From Desulfurobacteriaceae bacterium (lineage in GTDB: Bacteria > Aquificota > Aquificia > Desulfurobacteriales > Desulfurobacteriaceae): a stretch of DNA of 33,376 nucleotides. Shown here in pieces: positions 1 to 9,856 of the stretch. The translations under genes were made by a program, and so were the position numbers. The DNA is taken from the NCBI GenBank assembly GCA_027013575.1, contig JALWGN010000059.1:1-33376 (forward strand), given 5' to 3'. The number at the start of each line of letters is the position of its first letter. The stretch's first letter is position 1. The notes under the pieces are model-generated. The model made no database searches, was not told the DNA's origin, and was given only the letters and a program-made list of their open reading frames with translations.

Positions 1-1594
1 CAGTTGTAACTTTCTCTACTTCCAGTGCGTAGTCAAGGAGCTCCGTAGACGGGAAGTTCTCCTTGGCGAAGTTCTTGAGGAGCTCCACCCTCTTGTCCGG
101 GTTCTTCGTTGACTTAATCCTGTGTCCGATTCCAGGAATCGGCTTCTTCTCAACCTTCTTCATGTAGTCAACGAACTCGTAAGGGTCCATTCCTTTCTCT
201 TTTGCCATCTTGAAGTACTTGGCAGCTCCGTCAATTGCACCGCCAAACCTTGGACCGATTGTCAGAAGACCTGTAACAAGTGATGAGATAAGGTCTTTTC
301 CAGCCCTTGCTGTAACTTTGGCGTTGTGGGCTCCAGAAACGGCAGGTCCGTGGTCGGCAACGATTTTGAGAACCATGTCAATGAAGTCGGAGGCCCACTT
401 CGGAAACTTCCTCTTGAACCAGAGGAGGCCGATAACGTCTCCGATTGAGTAACCCTTTTCAACAACTTCAGAGATGGGAACTCCACAGTAAGTGGCTTCC
501 TCTCCTCTGTCGTCTGAGATTGTACAGATAAAGTGGGTTGGCCTTCTGACCTTTCCGGCCTTCCTGGCCTTGTCGTAGTCTTCGGGAATTGGCGGAACTT
601 CCGGCTCCTCAATCTCTCCGATTTCACCTTTTGCCTTGAGCTCTTCGTAAACAGACCTAATAACTTCAGGGAAGTCGTTGAAGGAGTCTGGAACGATAGC
701 TCCGGCCTCTTTGAGAGCTCTGTTCTTGGCGTCTGCCGTCTCCCTGTCTGCTCCAGCTTTGGCTCCTGCGTGGCCGAACTGAACTTCTCCGCCGAAGTGC
801 TTTGCGATTGTTCCGATACACCAGGCGATAACGGGCTTTGTGATGTCTCCCCTCTTTATCGCCTCGGCAACTCTGTACTCAAGCTCTCCACCGACCTCAC
901 CTAACATAATCATGTACTTAACTGCCGGGTTCTTCTGGAACCTCATAAGGTGGTCAAGGAAGTCTGAGCCGGGGAACCTGTCTCCACCGATTGCGATTCC
1001 CTCAACGATACCGTCTGCGTTCCTTGCGATGATGTTTGAGAGCTCGTTGAACAGTCCTCCAGACCTTGTTACAAGTCCGCAGGAGCCAGGTCTGTGGAGT
1101 TTTGACTTGACGATGTTCTCAAGAGTACCACCGGCGTTTCCTATCCTGAAGGCTCCGGCTGCGATTCCTCCAACAGTTGCAGGTCCTATTATCCACTTAC
1201 CCTCTGCCTTTGCCCTTGCCGCCATGTCTCTGGCAAGCCTTTCGGGAATACCTTCAGCCGTAATTGCAATTGTCCTTATCGTAGGTATATTGAGGGCTTC
1301 TCTTGTAACGTCGTATGCTGTTCTGAAGGAGGCGAAGTTTACTAAAACGTCTGCGTCTGGGTGGGCTTCAGCTGCCTCTGTCGTTGACCTGTAGATTGGG
1401 ATCATTATCTCTTCTGTTCCGTAGAAGAACTTCTCAAACTTCCTGCTCTGTGTAGGAGCAACGATTGCAACGATTGACGGTGAACGACCAACAAGGTAGT
1501 CGTAGTCAAGCATTCTCTGGATAGCGTTTCTGTTAAGGTTCCAGAAGATAGCCTTTGTGTTTCTGTCAAAGAGTATGTAATCGGGCCTTCCCAT
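1..1594 (-). CDS. aclA: ATP-citrate lyase alpha/large subunit (citryl-CoA synthase + citrate synthase-like lyase domain), C-terminus truncated by window edge
   Basis: Open minus-strand frame from ATG at 1594 (MGRPDYILFDRNTKAIFWNLNRNAIQRMLDYDYLVGR...) with succinyl-CoA synthetase alpha-like segments (GPATVGGIAAGAFRIGNAGGT, SGGLFNELSNIIA, GHAGAKAG) and a citrate synthase-like C-terminal segment (PAVSGAHNAKVTARAGKDLISSLVTGLLTIGPRFGGAIDGA, PIPGIGHRIK). Not in the ORF track because it has no stop in the window. Confidence 0.9.
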   Translation of the reverse strand, partial: MGRPDYILFDRNTKAIFWNLNRNAIQRMLDYDYLVGRSPSIVAIVAPTQSRKFEKFFYGTEEIMIPIYRSTTEAAEAHPDADVLVNFASFRTAYDVTREALNIPTIRTIAITAEGIPERLARDMAARAKAEGKWIIGPATVGGIAAGAFRIGNAGGTLENIVKSKLHRPGSCGLVTRSGGLFNELSNIIARNADGIVEGIAIGGDRFPGSDFLDHLMRFQKNPAVKYMIMLGEVGGELEYRVAEAIKRGDITKPVIAWCIGTIAKHFGGEVQFGHAGAKAGADRETADAKNRALKEAGAIVPDSFNDFPEVIRSVYEELKAKGEIGEIEEPEVPPIPEDYDKARKAGKVRRPTHFICTISDDRGEEATYCGVPISEVVEKGYSIGDVIGLLWFKRKFPKWASDFIDMVLKIVADHGPAVSGAHNAKVTARAGKDLISSLVTGLLTIGPRFGGAIDGAAKYFKMAKEKGMDPYEFVDYMKKVEKKPIPGIGHRIKSTKNPDKRVELLKNFAKENFPSTELLDYALEVEKVTT

Positions 1595-1606
1595 TCTTTC
1601 CCCTCC

Positions 1607-2908
1607 TTATGGATTCTCCTTGAGAGCTTTTTCAACAATTGCTGTAATGTGAGTTTCAGGACCGTAAACCTCTATTGGTAGTCCAAGTTCCTCTGCGGCC
1701 TTCTTAATCTTTGCAAGGCCGATCTCGTAGTTTGGTCCACCACGGCGAACGTAGATCTTAACGCCAACCTCTTTGAGCTTGTCTGCGTACTCTTTGAGGG
1801 CGTCAATGATTCCGTCAAAGGTCTTTGCAACGTCTGTGAAGTTTGCGATAGCTCCCCCAATTATGAGGATCTTTGGCCTTCCCTGTGGGTCTTTGTGGCG
1901 TGTCATGAGGTCAAGAACTGTTTTTACGTACTCCCTGGTCTCTGCCCTTGATGGGTTACCGGAGTACTCTCCGTAGTTTGCAAGCTCTTTTACGTACCCA
2001 AGGTCTGCAACTGTGTCGGCGTAAACGACGGAAGCTCCACCGCCTGCAACCAGCGTCCAGATCCTTCCCTCAGGATTGAGGATTGTAAGTTTAAGGGATG
2101 CTCCAGACTTTTCGTCCATCTCCTTGATGTACTTCTCCTCGGGGGAGAGCTCCCCTCCAAAACCGGCAGGGAATTCCAGTTCACCCCACTTCCTTCCAAC
2201 GAGGAACTGGGCTGTGTCGTCAACCCTTCCAACGAAGTCAAGGGGATAGACCTTGTTTCCAACCATAACGAGAGGGTTGATCTCAAGGTATGCAAAGTGC
2301 ATGTCCCTGAAGAACCTGTAGAGGCGTTTAACGAAGTCTGCGTACTTCTCCTTGTCCTTAATTTCAGGTGGAACGTTTTCCTCAATTAGCCTGTCAATCT
2401 CTTCCTCTGTTGCAAGGGGAGGGATCACAACCTCTTTTACCTTGTCCCAGTTCTCCTCAACGTCAATTCCGCCGAAGGCTGACATGTAGATGTGGTCTCC
2501 GTCGTAACCGAGAGTCATTGCAACGTAGTACTCGTCCTCAGGTGAGTGGGGAATACAGGGCTCAATGAGGAAGTGGGTGAGTTTCCCTTTCTTTCCTTTA
2601 ATCTCAACCTCTTCCTGCATCTTCTCTTTGATCCACTGCTTAACAGTTTCGTAGTCAACGTCGCAGGGCTTTTCCTTCTTAAAGAGGATGAGCCCCAACT
2701 TTCCCCTCTTTCCAAAGAGCATGTCCGGTTTTGCAACCAGAGGCATCTCTTTAAGCCAGGGGTACTGTTCAGGAAGCTTATCAAGGTCTGTTTCCGGAGT
2801 TACGAGGACAGACTTAAAGTCGTACTCAAACTCCGGGGCGAAGTACTCGTCCCAGTGCTGGGCAAGAATCCTCTTGCCGTCGTACTCTCTGATACCTCTC
2901 TGTGCCAT
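1607..2908 (-). CDS. aclB: ATP-citrate lyase beta/small subunit
   Basis: 433-aa ORF, ATP-grasp/SucC-like fold sequence (FAYLEINPLVMV, WTLVAGGGASVVYADTVADLG, ILIIGGAIANFTDVAKTF); directly upstream of aclA; SD aggaggagat. Confidence 0.9.
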   Translation of the reverse strand: MAQRGIREYDGKRILAQHWDEYFAPEFEYDFKSVLVTPETDLDKLPEQYPWLKEMPLVAKPDMLFGKRGKLGLILFKKEKPCDVDYETVKQWIKEKMQEEVEIKGKKGKLTHFLIEPCIPHSPEDEYYVAMTLGYDGDHIYMSAFGGIDVEENWDKVKEVVIPPLATEEEIDRLIEENVPPEIKDKEKYADFVKRLYRFFRDMHFAYLEINPLVMVGNKVYPLDFVGRVDDTAQFLVGRKWGELEFPAGFGGELSPEEKYIKEMDEKSGASLKLTILNPEGRIWTLVAGGGASVVYADTVADLGYVKELANYGEYSGNPSRAETREYVKTVLDLMTRHKDPQGRPKILIIGGAIANFTDVAKTFDGIIDALKEYADKLKEVGVKIYVRRGGPNYEIGLAKIKKAAEELGLPIEVYGPETHITAIVEKALKENP

Positions 2909-2927
2909 CTATCTCCTCCTAAGTTGT

Positions 2928-3032
2928 TTACTGTTTGTGCGTTATCTTTCTGTCTTCAAAGGGTAATGCAAGGTAAATGAAAAAGAGGCTGAGGATTATA
3001 AACATTAGTGTAAACAGGACAACGACTATCAC
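2928..3032 (-). CDS. 34-aa predicted single-pass membrane microprotein
   Basis: GTG start overlaps the stop of the upstream 73-aa ORF (TAGTG). Translation MIVVVLFTLMFIILSLFFIYLALPFEDRKITHKQ, one hydrophobic helix. Not in the ORF track. Confidence 0.45.
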   Translation of the reverse strand: MIVVVLFTLMFIILSLFFIYLALPFEDRKITHKQ

Positions 3033-3253
3033 TATTCCTCCAGCTTCCTGATTTCCCGTTTATACAGGTAGCCAGTAAAAACTAAAGCTACTAATAAAGA
3101 TAGTGATGCAATAGTTCCACCTACCACCATTGAACTGTTTCCTTCTCTGTGGAACGTTGTAAGGGTTCCTCCCGAAACGAGGAGGAAAGTTGTAAAAACC
3201 TTTCCAAACAAGTCCTTATAAAACTCAATCTCCTTTTCTGCTCTCAAACTCAC
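3032..3253 (-). CDS. 73-aa predicted two-TM small membrane protein
   Basis: MSLRAEKEIEFYKDLFGKVFTTFLLVSGGTLTTFHREGNSSMVVGGTIASLSLLVALVFTGYLYKREIRKLEE; two hydrophobic segments; starts just after the icd terminator. Confidence 0.55.
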   Translation of the reverse strand: MSLRAEKEIEFYKDLFGKVFTTFLLVSGGTLTTFHREGNSSMVVGGTIASLSLLVALVFTGYLYKREIRKLEE

Positions 3254-3272
3254 CGGTTCGTCCTATAAAAAA

Positions 3273-3291
3273 GGGGGGCTTTGTGCCCCCC
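3273..3291 (-). terminator. Rho-independent terminator downstream of icd
   Basis: On the minus strand: GGGGGGC-acaaa-GCCCCCC followed by TTTTTT. Confidence 0.85.
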
Positions 3292-3319
3292 TAATTTTAA
3301 CAACTTTTTTACAACTTGT

Positions 3320-5527
3320 TTACAGAGAATCTATTATCTCGTTGAAGGTCTTAGAAGGCCTCATTGCAGCTGTAGCCTTTTCGTCGTCTGGGTGGTAGTA
3401 GCCTCCAACGTCTTTTGGAGAGCCCTCTGTTGCAGCTATCTCAGAGAGGATCTTCTCCTCGTTTTCAACCAGCTTTGCTGCAACGGGCTCAAATATCTTT
3501 GCAAGTTCGGCATCTTCTGTTTGAGCTGCAAGCTCTTCAGCCCAGAACCTTGCAAGCCAGTAGTGGCTTCCGCGGGTATCTAGCTGTCCTACTTTCCTCT
3601 TTGGAGTCTTATCCTCGTCAAGGTACCTCTCAACTGCTTTAGAGAGGGTCTCTGCCATTACGAGTATCTTCTTGTTCTCGCTTCCAGCCTGCTTGTAGGC
3701 CAGCTTCAGTGCCTCAACGAAGGCAAGGTACTCACCTAAGGAGTCCCACCTGAGGTGGCCTTCCTTCTGGAACTGCTGAACGTGTTTAGGAGCAGAACCT
3801 CCTGCACCTGTCTCAAAGAGTCCTCCGCCTGCAATGAGGGGAACGATGGAGAGAGCTCTTGCGGATGTTCCAACCTCAATGATGGGGAAGAGGTCTGTCA
3901 GGTAGTCCCTCAGAACGTTTCCTGTAACGGAGATTGTGTCAAGCCCCTTCCTGAACCTCTCTAATGTGAACTTCATTGCCTCCCTTGGAGGCTTGATGTA
4001 GTATTCAACGCCTTCAAGGTCGTACTTCTGGAGCTCCTCCTTAACCTTCTCAATGAGCTCCCTGTCGTGGGCCCTTAAGGAGTCAAGCCAGAATACGATA
4101 GGAAGCCCTGTCTCCTTGGCCCTGTTAACGGCAAGCTTAACCCAGTCTCTGATTGCAATGTCCTTTGTGTGGCAGCTTCTGTAGATGTCTCCTTCCTCTA
4201 CCTCGTGCTCCATCAGGACGTTTCCTTCTTCGTCAACTATTCTGTACTTACCCTTGGAAGGAGCGAACCAGGTCTTGTCGTGGGAACCGTACTCCTCGGC
4301 TTTCATTGCCATGAGGCCGATGTTCTGAACAGTTCCTACCTTTGTTGGGTCAAACTGTCCGCGAACTTTAACGTCTTCAACGATCTCTGAGTACATTGTT
4401 GCGTAAGATCTGTCTGGAACTGTAATTACGCAGTCGTCTGTCTCTCCGCTTGGACCCCATCCCTGGAGGCCGTTCTTGATAACCGCAGGGATTGAGGCGT
4501 CAATGATGACGTCGTTAGGCCTGTGGAGGTTTGTGATTCCCCTGTCTGAATCAACCATGTAGAGCCTTGGCTGTTCCTTATATATCTCCTCAAGTGTCTT
4601 CTTAATCTCTTCCTGCTTTTCAGGTGGGAGTTTTGAGAGCTTGTTCTCAAGGTCAATCAGTCCCTTGTTGGGGTCAAACCCTATCTCCTCAAGCTCTTTC
4701 CCGTGCTTTTCAAAGAGCTTCTTGTAGTAAACCCTGATTGCATCTCCAAAGATTGCAGGGTCTGAAACTTTCATCATTGTTGCCTTAACGTGGAGGGAGA
4801 AGAGGATGTCCTTCTCCTTGGCGTCTCTGATGACCTCGTCAAAGAACTCCCTGAGCTTCTTCCTGCTCATGAAAGTTCCGTCGATAACGTCTCCCATTCC
4901 CATATCAAACTCTTTGAGAACCTGGACGTTGCCGTTCTCGTCAACGAACTCGTACCTGATCTTCGTGTCCTTCTTGAGGGTTACAGACTTCTCGTGCTCG
5001 TAGAAATCGCCGCTCTTCATGTGGGCAACGTAGGACTCAGACTTAGGAGAAACCTCCCTCAGTTTGTGGGGGTGTTTCTTTGCGTAGTTCTTAACCGGTG
5101 GAGCAATACGCCTGTCTGAGTTACCCTGTCTGAGAACCGGGTTAACAACGCTACCGACGCACCTGTCGTACTTGGCCTTAATCTCCTTTTCCTCTTCAGT
5201 TTGAGGGTTCTCTGGGTAGTCTGGAAGGTTGTACCCTTGTGACTGGAGCTCCTTAATACACTCAATAAGCTGTGGAACTGAAGCGGAGATGTTTGGAAGC
5301 TTAACGATGTTTGCCTCAGGCTTGTGAACAAGCTCTCCAAGGTATGCAAGGTCGTCTGGTGCGTAGCCGAACTGGGCTAAAACCCTTCCGGCCAGGGAGA
5401 TGTCTTTCAGGTCAACGTTAACGTCTGCATGCTTTACAAACTGCCTGATGATGGGAAGAAGTGAGTAGGTTGCAAGGAGCGGAGCCTCGTCTGTCTTCGT
5501 CCAGACAATGGTTGGCCTTTTAGCCAT
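3320..5527 (-). CDS. icd: NADP-dependent isocitrate dehydrogenase, monomeric type
   Basis: 735 aa, [30 protein letters not shown]..., length and sequence typical of the monomeric IDH family. Confidence 0.92.
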   Translation of the reverse strand: MAKRPTIVWTKTDEAPLLATYSLLPIIRQFVKHADVNVDLKDISLAGRVLAQFGYAPDDLAYLGELVHKPEANIVKLPNISASVPQLIECIKELQSQGYNLPDYPENPQTEEEKEIKAKYDRCVGSVVNPVLRQGNSDRRIAPPVKNYAKKHPHKLREVSPKSESYVAHMKSGDFYEHEKSVTLKKDTKIRYEFVDENGNVQVLKEFDMGMGDVIDGTFMSRKKLREFFDEVIRDAKEKDILFSLHVKATMMKVSDPAIFGDAIRVYYKKLFEKHGKELEEIGFDPNKGLIDLENKLSKLPPEKQEEIKKTLEEIYKEQPRLYMVDSDRGITNLHRPNDVIIDASIPAVIKNGLQGWGPSGETDDCVITVPDRSYATMYSEIVEDVKVRGQFDPTKVGTVQNIGLMAMKAEEYGSHDKTWFAPSKGKYRIVDEEGNVLMEHEVEEGDIYRSCHTKDIAIRDWVKLAVNRAKETGLPIVFWLDSLRAHDRELIEKVKEELQKYDLEGVEYYIKPPREAMKFTLERFRKGLDTISVTGNVLRDYLTDLFPIIEVGTSARALSIVPLIAGGGLFETGAGGSAPKHVQQFQKEGHLRWDSLGEYLAFVEALKLAYKQAGSENKKILVMAETLSKAVERYLDEDKTPKRKVGQLDTRGSHYWLARFWAEELAAQTEDAELAKIFEPVAAKLVENEEKILSEIAATEGSPKDVGGYYHPDDEKATAAMRPSKTFNEIIDSL

Positions 5528-5566
5528 TTCTATCCTCCTCCGAATTTAGTTTTCTGGTGGAAAGGG

Positions 5567-5584
5567 GGCTAAAAGCCCCCAAAG
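5567..5584 (-). terminator. Rho-independent terminator downstream of acn
   Basis: Minus strand: GGGGGCTTTTAGCCCCC followed by TTTCC. Confidence 0.7.
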
Positions 5585-5587
5585 CTT

Positions 5588-7543
5588 TTACTTGTTCTTC
5601 TGGTTTTCAAACTTCTGCTTAACGTAGGCGAGAACGCCACCGGCCTTGATTATTTCAACCTGGCGCTTGTTGAGGCCGTGCTTTGTAGGAATTGAGATGC
5701 CTTTTGTCCTGTTTATTACAGTAATGATGTTGTCTTCGCCGGGAGCAAAGTTGGAGAGGTCTATTTCAAGCCAGTCTCCCTGGTCAATCTTGTCGTAGTC
5801 TTCCTTGTTGACGAAGACCAGAGGGAGAATTCCGAAGTTTATGAGGTTGGCGTGGTGGATACGGGCAAAGGACTTGGCGATTACTGCCTTAATTCCGAGG
5901 TACATAGGACCGATTGCAGCGTGTTCACGGGAGGATCCCTGTCCGTAGTTCTCTCCTCCTACGATGAATCCGCCTCCCTTCTCCTTCGCTCTCTGGGCGA
6001 AGGTCTCATCTACAACTGAGTAGACGTACTCAGAGATTGCAGGGATGTTTGAACGAAGAGGGAGAATCTTTGCACCGCCGGGTATGATGTGGTCTGTTGT
6101 GATGTTGTCTCCAACTTTAAGGAGAACTTCACCTTCAAGCTTGTCTCCAAGGGGCTCTTTGTAGCCAACGTAGTTGATAGTTGGACCCTTGAATACCTCT
6201 ACCTCGTCGGGGTCTGCAGCCGGCGCAAATATCATTGAGTCGTCTATCTCAAACTTCTCCGGAAGGAAGACCTTTATCTCCTCAAGTCCAAGGTCTCTTG
6301 GGTCTGTAATTTCTCCCGTCATTGCCGTTGCGGCTGCTGTTTCAGGGGACGCAAGGTAAACCTGAGCGTCTTTTGTTCCTGAACGGCCGTAGAAGTTCCT
6401 GTTGAAAGTCCTTACAGATACTCCACCGGAAGGCGGTGCAAATCCCATTCCGATACAGGGACCACACGCGTTTTCCAGAATCCTGAAGCCGGCTCTGAGG
6501 AATACGTCGTAGTAGCCTTCCTTGTCCATCATTCTGAGAACCTGCTTTGAACCGGGGGAGATGGCAGCTGAAACGAGGGGGTGAACTGTCTTTCCTGTCC
6601 TCTTAAACATCTCTCCTACAGTTTTGAGGTCTCTGTAGGAGGAGTTTGTACATGATCCGATTGCAACCTGATGAACTTTGAGTCCTTCAACTTCTTTAAC
6701 TTTCTTGACGTTGTCGGGCATGTGTGGGCAGGCGATTAAAGGCTCAAGCTCTGAGAGGTCTATGTCAATTACCTCGTCGTAGGTGGCGTCGGGGTCTGCC
6801 TGGAGTGGTCTCCACTGGGCTTCTCTTCCTTGAGCCTTCATGAAGAGGTATGTCTGCTCGTCGCTGGGGAAGATGGAGGTTGTCGCTCCAAGCTCTGCTC
6901 CCATGTTTGTAATTGTTGCTCTCTCTGGAACTGTAAGGTACTTAACGCCCTCTCCGCCGTACTCAAATACCTTTCCTACTCCACCTTTAACTGTTAGGCG
7001 GCGCAGGAGCTCCAGGATGATGTCTTTAGCAGAGACGAAAGGCCTTAACTTTCCGTAAAGGTTAACTCTAACTACCTTTGGCATTGTGAGGTAGAAGGGC
7101 TCTCCGGCCATTGCAAGTGCAACGTCCATACCGCCGGCACCGATTGCAAGCATTCCAATTCCGCCGGCAGTTGGTGTGTGGGAGTCAGAACCGAGGAGAG
7201 TTTTCCCGGGGACGGCAAACCTCTCAAGGTGAACCTGGTGGCAGATACCGTTTCCTGCCTTTGAGAAGTAGACTCCGTACTTAGCTGCAACCGTCTGGAG
7301 GAAGAGGTGGTCGTTTGCGTTCTCGGGTCCTCCTGCCTGGAGCGTGTTGTGGTCTACGTATGAAACGGAGAGCTCTGTCTGAACCTTTGGAAGTCCCATA
7401 GCCTCAAAGTGGAGGTATGCCATTGTTCCGGTTGCGTCCTGTGTGAGAGTCTGGTCAATCCTGATGGCTATGGGCTTTCCGGGAGTCATGTCCCCTTCAA
7501 CAAGGTGGGTCTTGATGATCTTCTGGACGATGTTCAGTCCCAT
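5588..7543 (-). CDS. acn: Aconitate hydratase
   Basis: Aconitase motifs (SDSHTPTAGGIGMLAIGAGG, VAIGSCTNSSYRDL, ENACGPCIGMG, GGENYGQGSSREHAA). Start set to ATG 7543 (MGLNIVQK...) preceded by aggaggagaa, not the longer ORF start at 7582. Confidence 0.93.
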   Translation of the reverse strand: MGLNIVQKIIKTHLVEGDMTPGKPIAIRIDQTLTQDATGTMAYLHFEAMGLPKVQTELSVSYVDHNTLQAGGPENANDHLFLQTVAAKYGVYFSKAGNGICHQVHLERFAVPGKTLLGSDSHTPTAGGIGMLAIGAGGMDVALAMAGEPFYLTMPKVVRVNLYGKLRPFVSAKDIILELLRRLTVKGGVGKVFEYGGEGVKYLTVPERATITNMGAELGATTSIFPSDEQTYLFMKAQGREAQWRPLQADPDATYDEVIDIDLSELEPLIACPHMPDNVKKVKEVEGLKVHQVAIGSCTNSSYRDLKTVGEMFKRTGKTVHPLVSAAISPGSKQVLRMMDKEGYYDVFLRAGFRILENACGPCIGMGFAPPSGGVSVRTFNRNFYGRSGTKDAQVYLASPETAAATAMTGEITDPRDLGLEEIKVFLPEKFEIDDSMIFAPAADPDEVEVFKGPTINYVGYKEPLGDKLEGEVLLKVGDNITTDHIIPGGAKILPLRSNIPAISEYVYSVVDETFAQRAKEKGGGFIVGGENYGQGSSREHAAIGPMYLGIKAVIAKSFARIHHANLINFGILPLVFVNKEDYDKIDQGDWLEIDLSNFAPGEDNIITVINRTKGISIPTKHGLNKRQVEIIKAGGVLAYVKQKFENQKNK

Positions 7544-7593
7544 TTCTCCTCCTGTATAGTAAATTTCTAAATAGCTTTCCAAACCCTGCGAAA

Positions 7594-7622
7594 ATTATGT
7601 AAAAATTTTGTAAAAATTTCAA
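7594..7622 (-). promoter_or_regulatory. Candidate sigma70-type promoter for acn
   Basis: Minus strand TTGAAA (7622-7617), 17 nt, CATAAT (7599-7594), about 50 nt upstream of the acn start. Confidence 0.55.
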
Positions 7623-7665
7623 CACTTCCTTAAGGGCCATTCCAGCTCCTTTCTGGAGGTTTGAG

Positions 7666-8841
7666 GTGAAGCCGACCGTTATAGAGGGTAGAGTTCCCGT
7701 TTACGTTTACGCCGACGAGATTGAGCCGGAGGTTCTCTCTCAGATTGAGAGGGTTAAAGACCTGCCCTTTTTCAGGGAAAAGATAGTGATAATGCCCGAC
7801 TGCCACGCCGGGAAGGGCTGCGTTATAGGTTTTACAGGCTACTTTGACGACGTTGTCGTTCCTAACATTGTCGGTGTTGACATAGGGTGCGGCGTCTATA
7901 CCTACCCTCTGAACCTGAGGGTTGATCCGGAAAACCCTAAAGGTGAACTTAACCTTCCAAGGTTTGACGCTTTTGTGAAGGGGAACATTCCAACCGGTTT
8001 AACTTCACGAACGAAGTCCAACGCTAAAAAGCTTCCGCTCTCAAGGGAGGATAGGGAGCTCCTTTCCGAAATCCGCTCCGTTCTCATAAACACCTACGGA
8101 ATAGACCTCCAGGAACCTCTCCTTCAGGTTGGAACCCTTGGGAGCGGTAACCACTTCCTGGAGCTTGGTGTTGACAGAGAGGGTTGGGTCTACGTTACGG
8201 TTCATACAGGTTCCCGGAACCTTGGACTTAGAGTCTGTAATCACTTTCAGAGGAAGGCCTGGGAGCATACAAGGAAGGTTATGCCCAACTTGCCGAAAGA
8301 CCTTGCCTTTCTTCCAATGAAGAGGGGAGGGAGGGAGTACCTCAGAGCTATGAGGCTTGCTCAGGGTTACGCAGACCTTAACAGGCGGACAATTCTGAAA
8401 ATTATCGTTGAAGGCTTCTTTAAGGAGGAGTTTGACCAGTCCCGGCTGATAAAGAGCGTTCACAACTACATAGACGTTGACAGGGACATGTGCGTCAGGA
8501 AGGGAGCGATATCTGCCCACAGGGGAGAGAGGGTTGTTATCCCGTTTAACCTGACAACGGGCCTTGTGATAGGCAGGGGGAAAGGGGTAAGGGAACTGAA
8601 CTTCTCGGCTCCACACGGTGCAGGAAGGAGAATCAGCAGGAGAAAGGCTAAGGAGATGTTTTCAGTTAGCGATTTCAGGAAAGCTGTGGAGGAGGCTGGA
8701 GTTTACTCCTCTACGGTCTCTAAGGAGACTCTTGACGAGGCCCCCTTTGCCTACAAGGAGCCGGAGAAGATTTTAGAGTTTCTTCCTAAAACTGTTGAGA
8801 TTGAGAGGTTTGTAAGGCCGGTTTACAACTTAAAGGGGTAG
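7666..8841 (+). CDS. rtcB: RtcB family RNA ligase
   Basis: 391 aa with MPDCHAGKGCVIGFTG, NIVGVDIGCGV, GSGNHFLELG, VHTGSRNLG, SAPHGAGRRISRRKAK; GTG start. Confidence 0.92.
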   Translation: MKPTVIEGRVPVYVYADEIEPEVLSQIERVKDLPFFREKIVIMPDCHAGKGCVIGFTGYFDDVVVPNIVGVDIGCGVYTYPLNLRVDPENPKGELNLPRFDAFVKGNIPTGLTSRTKSNAKKLPLSREDRELLSEIRSVLINTYGIDLQEPLLQVGTLGSGNHFLELGVDREGWVYVTVHTGSRNLGLRVCNHFQRKAWEHTRKVMPNLPKDLAFLPMKRGGREYLRAMRLAQGYADLNRRTILKIIVEGFFKEEFDQSRLIKSVHNYIDVDRDMCVRKGAISAHRGERVVIPFNLTTGLVIGRGKGVRELNFSAPHGAGRRISRRKAKEMFSVSDFRKAVEEAGVYSSTVSKETLDEAPFAYKEPEKILEFLPKTVEIERFVRPVYNLKG

Positions 8842-8855
8842 GGAGGGACTACCCC
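8835..8855. terminator. Small palindrome spanning the stop codons of the convergent rtcB and NIT genes
   Basis: GGGGTAG-ggaggga-CTACCCC; each arm contains one of the two TAG stops. No flanking T-tract, so terminator function is uncertain. Confidence 0.4.
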
Positions 8856-9856
8856 TCCCTGACTGAAAGAACGGTTGCTCCCAGGATGATAAGAATAGCC
8901 ACGGATGAGAGGGCTATAACGAACGTTAGCTCATCTTTTGCCTTCTTGATTATGGCGTTGATCTTTTGAATCAGGTCTTGAGCGATAAAGTCCTCAACCT
9001 GTTTCATCAAGTTGATCTTGTCGGTAATGACTTTAAACCACTGGTTGGGATCAACGTTAAAGTTTCCTTCGGTGAACTTTGATAGAGCAAGCTCTTCATA
9101 TTCCTTAACGTTTTTGAACGCTAAGGAGTTCTCTACCGTTTTCCTGTAGTAGTTATATACACTTTCGGGTGCTGCCAGTTTAAACGCCTTTAGGAATGCC
9201 TTCTGCTGAGCCATAAGGTCAACCAGCTTTTCAAGCTGAAGGTTTGAGCTGAACTTGTTGTTTGCAAAAACTACTGAGAGAATTGCCCTCTCAAGCCCTG
9301 CTTTCTCTTTTGCGTACATAAAGTCAGCGTATGCCAGGAGCTCCCTTGCAATTTCAGGGTCTGTTGACTCTGCCGATAGGAGACCGATTGAGTCTATCAG
9401 TTTGTTGTTGAGCTGAGTGTAGAATTTGATGGCCTGATCAAGGGGTATAGAGAGGTTGTCAACCTTGTTCCTTATCTCTACCAGCTGGGGGATATCGCTG
9501 TTTATCAGGTTGAGGAAGAACTCTCTGATTCTTGGTGGAAGTGCCTGAACGGTCTGTTTTGTTAGTATCTCTTTTAACTGGGCTATCTTTCTGTCCGTTT
9601 CCTGCCTCTGCTCTTTTAGCTCCTGAACAAAGGTTTTCCCTCCACTTCCAAGAAATCCAGCTGTTCTTCCCCTCTCCTTTTGAAGCTCATGAACAAGGAG
9701 GGAAATCCTCTTTGCAATCTCAATGCTGGTTTTGAGCTTTTGGGACTTAACGTACTCCGTGTAGCTTGACGATACAAGCTGGTAGGAGAGAACTCCTATA
9801 GCCAGTAGAGAAAGAAGTGCAACTAACAGAATTTTACCCTTGGGTTTATTTCCCAC
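8849..9856 (-). CDS. Membrane protein with NIT (nitrate/nitrite-sensing-like) domain and no output domain
   Basis: N-terminal TM, then HELQKERGRTAGFLGSGGKTFVQELKEQRQETDRKI (NIT signature), C-terminal TM (FVIALSSVAILIILGATVLSVREG) and stop. GTG start with GGAGG. Confidence 0.75.
   Translation of the reverse strand: MGNKPKGKILLVALLSLLAIGVLSYQLVSSSYTEYVKSQKLKTSIEIAKRISLLVHELQKERGRTAGFLGSGGKTFVQELKEQRQETDRKIAQLKEILTKQTVQALPPRIREFFLNLINSDIPQLVEIRNKVDNLSIPLDQAIKFYTQLNNKLIDSIGLLSAESTDPEIARELLAYADFMYAKEKAGLERAILSVVFANNKFSSNLQLEKLVDLMAQQKAFLKAFKLAAPESVYNYYRKTVENSLAFKNVKEYEELALSKFTEGNFNVDPNQWFKVITDKINLMKQVEDFIAQDLIQKINAIIKKAKDELTFVIALSSVAILIILGATVLSVREG

Noticed and set aside
840-1394. 184-aa plus-strand ORF
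   Set aside because: Shadow ORF antisense to aclA; low-complexity Ser/Pro/Ala composition typical of reverse-frame translation.
7598-7619. Direct repeat gtaaaaatttt/gtaaaaattt
   Set aside because: Only two AT-rich copies, lying within the candidate acn promoter; not enough for an iteron or operator claim.
8041-8616. 191-aa minus-strand ORF
   Set aside because: Antisense to rtcB, which is unambiguous on the plus strand.
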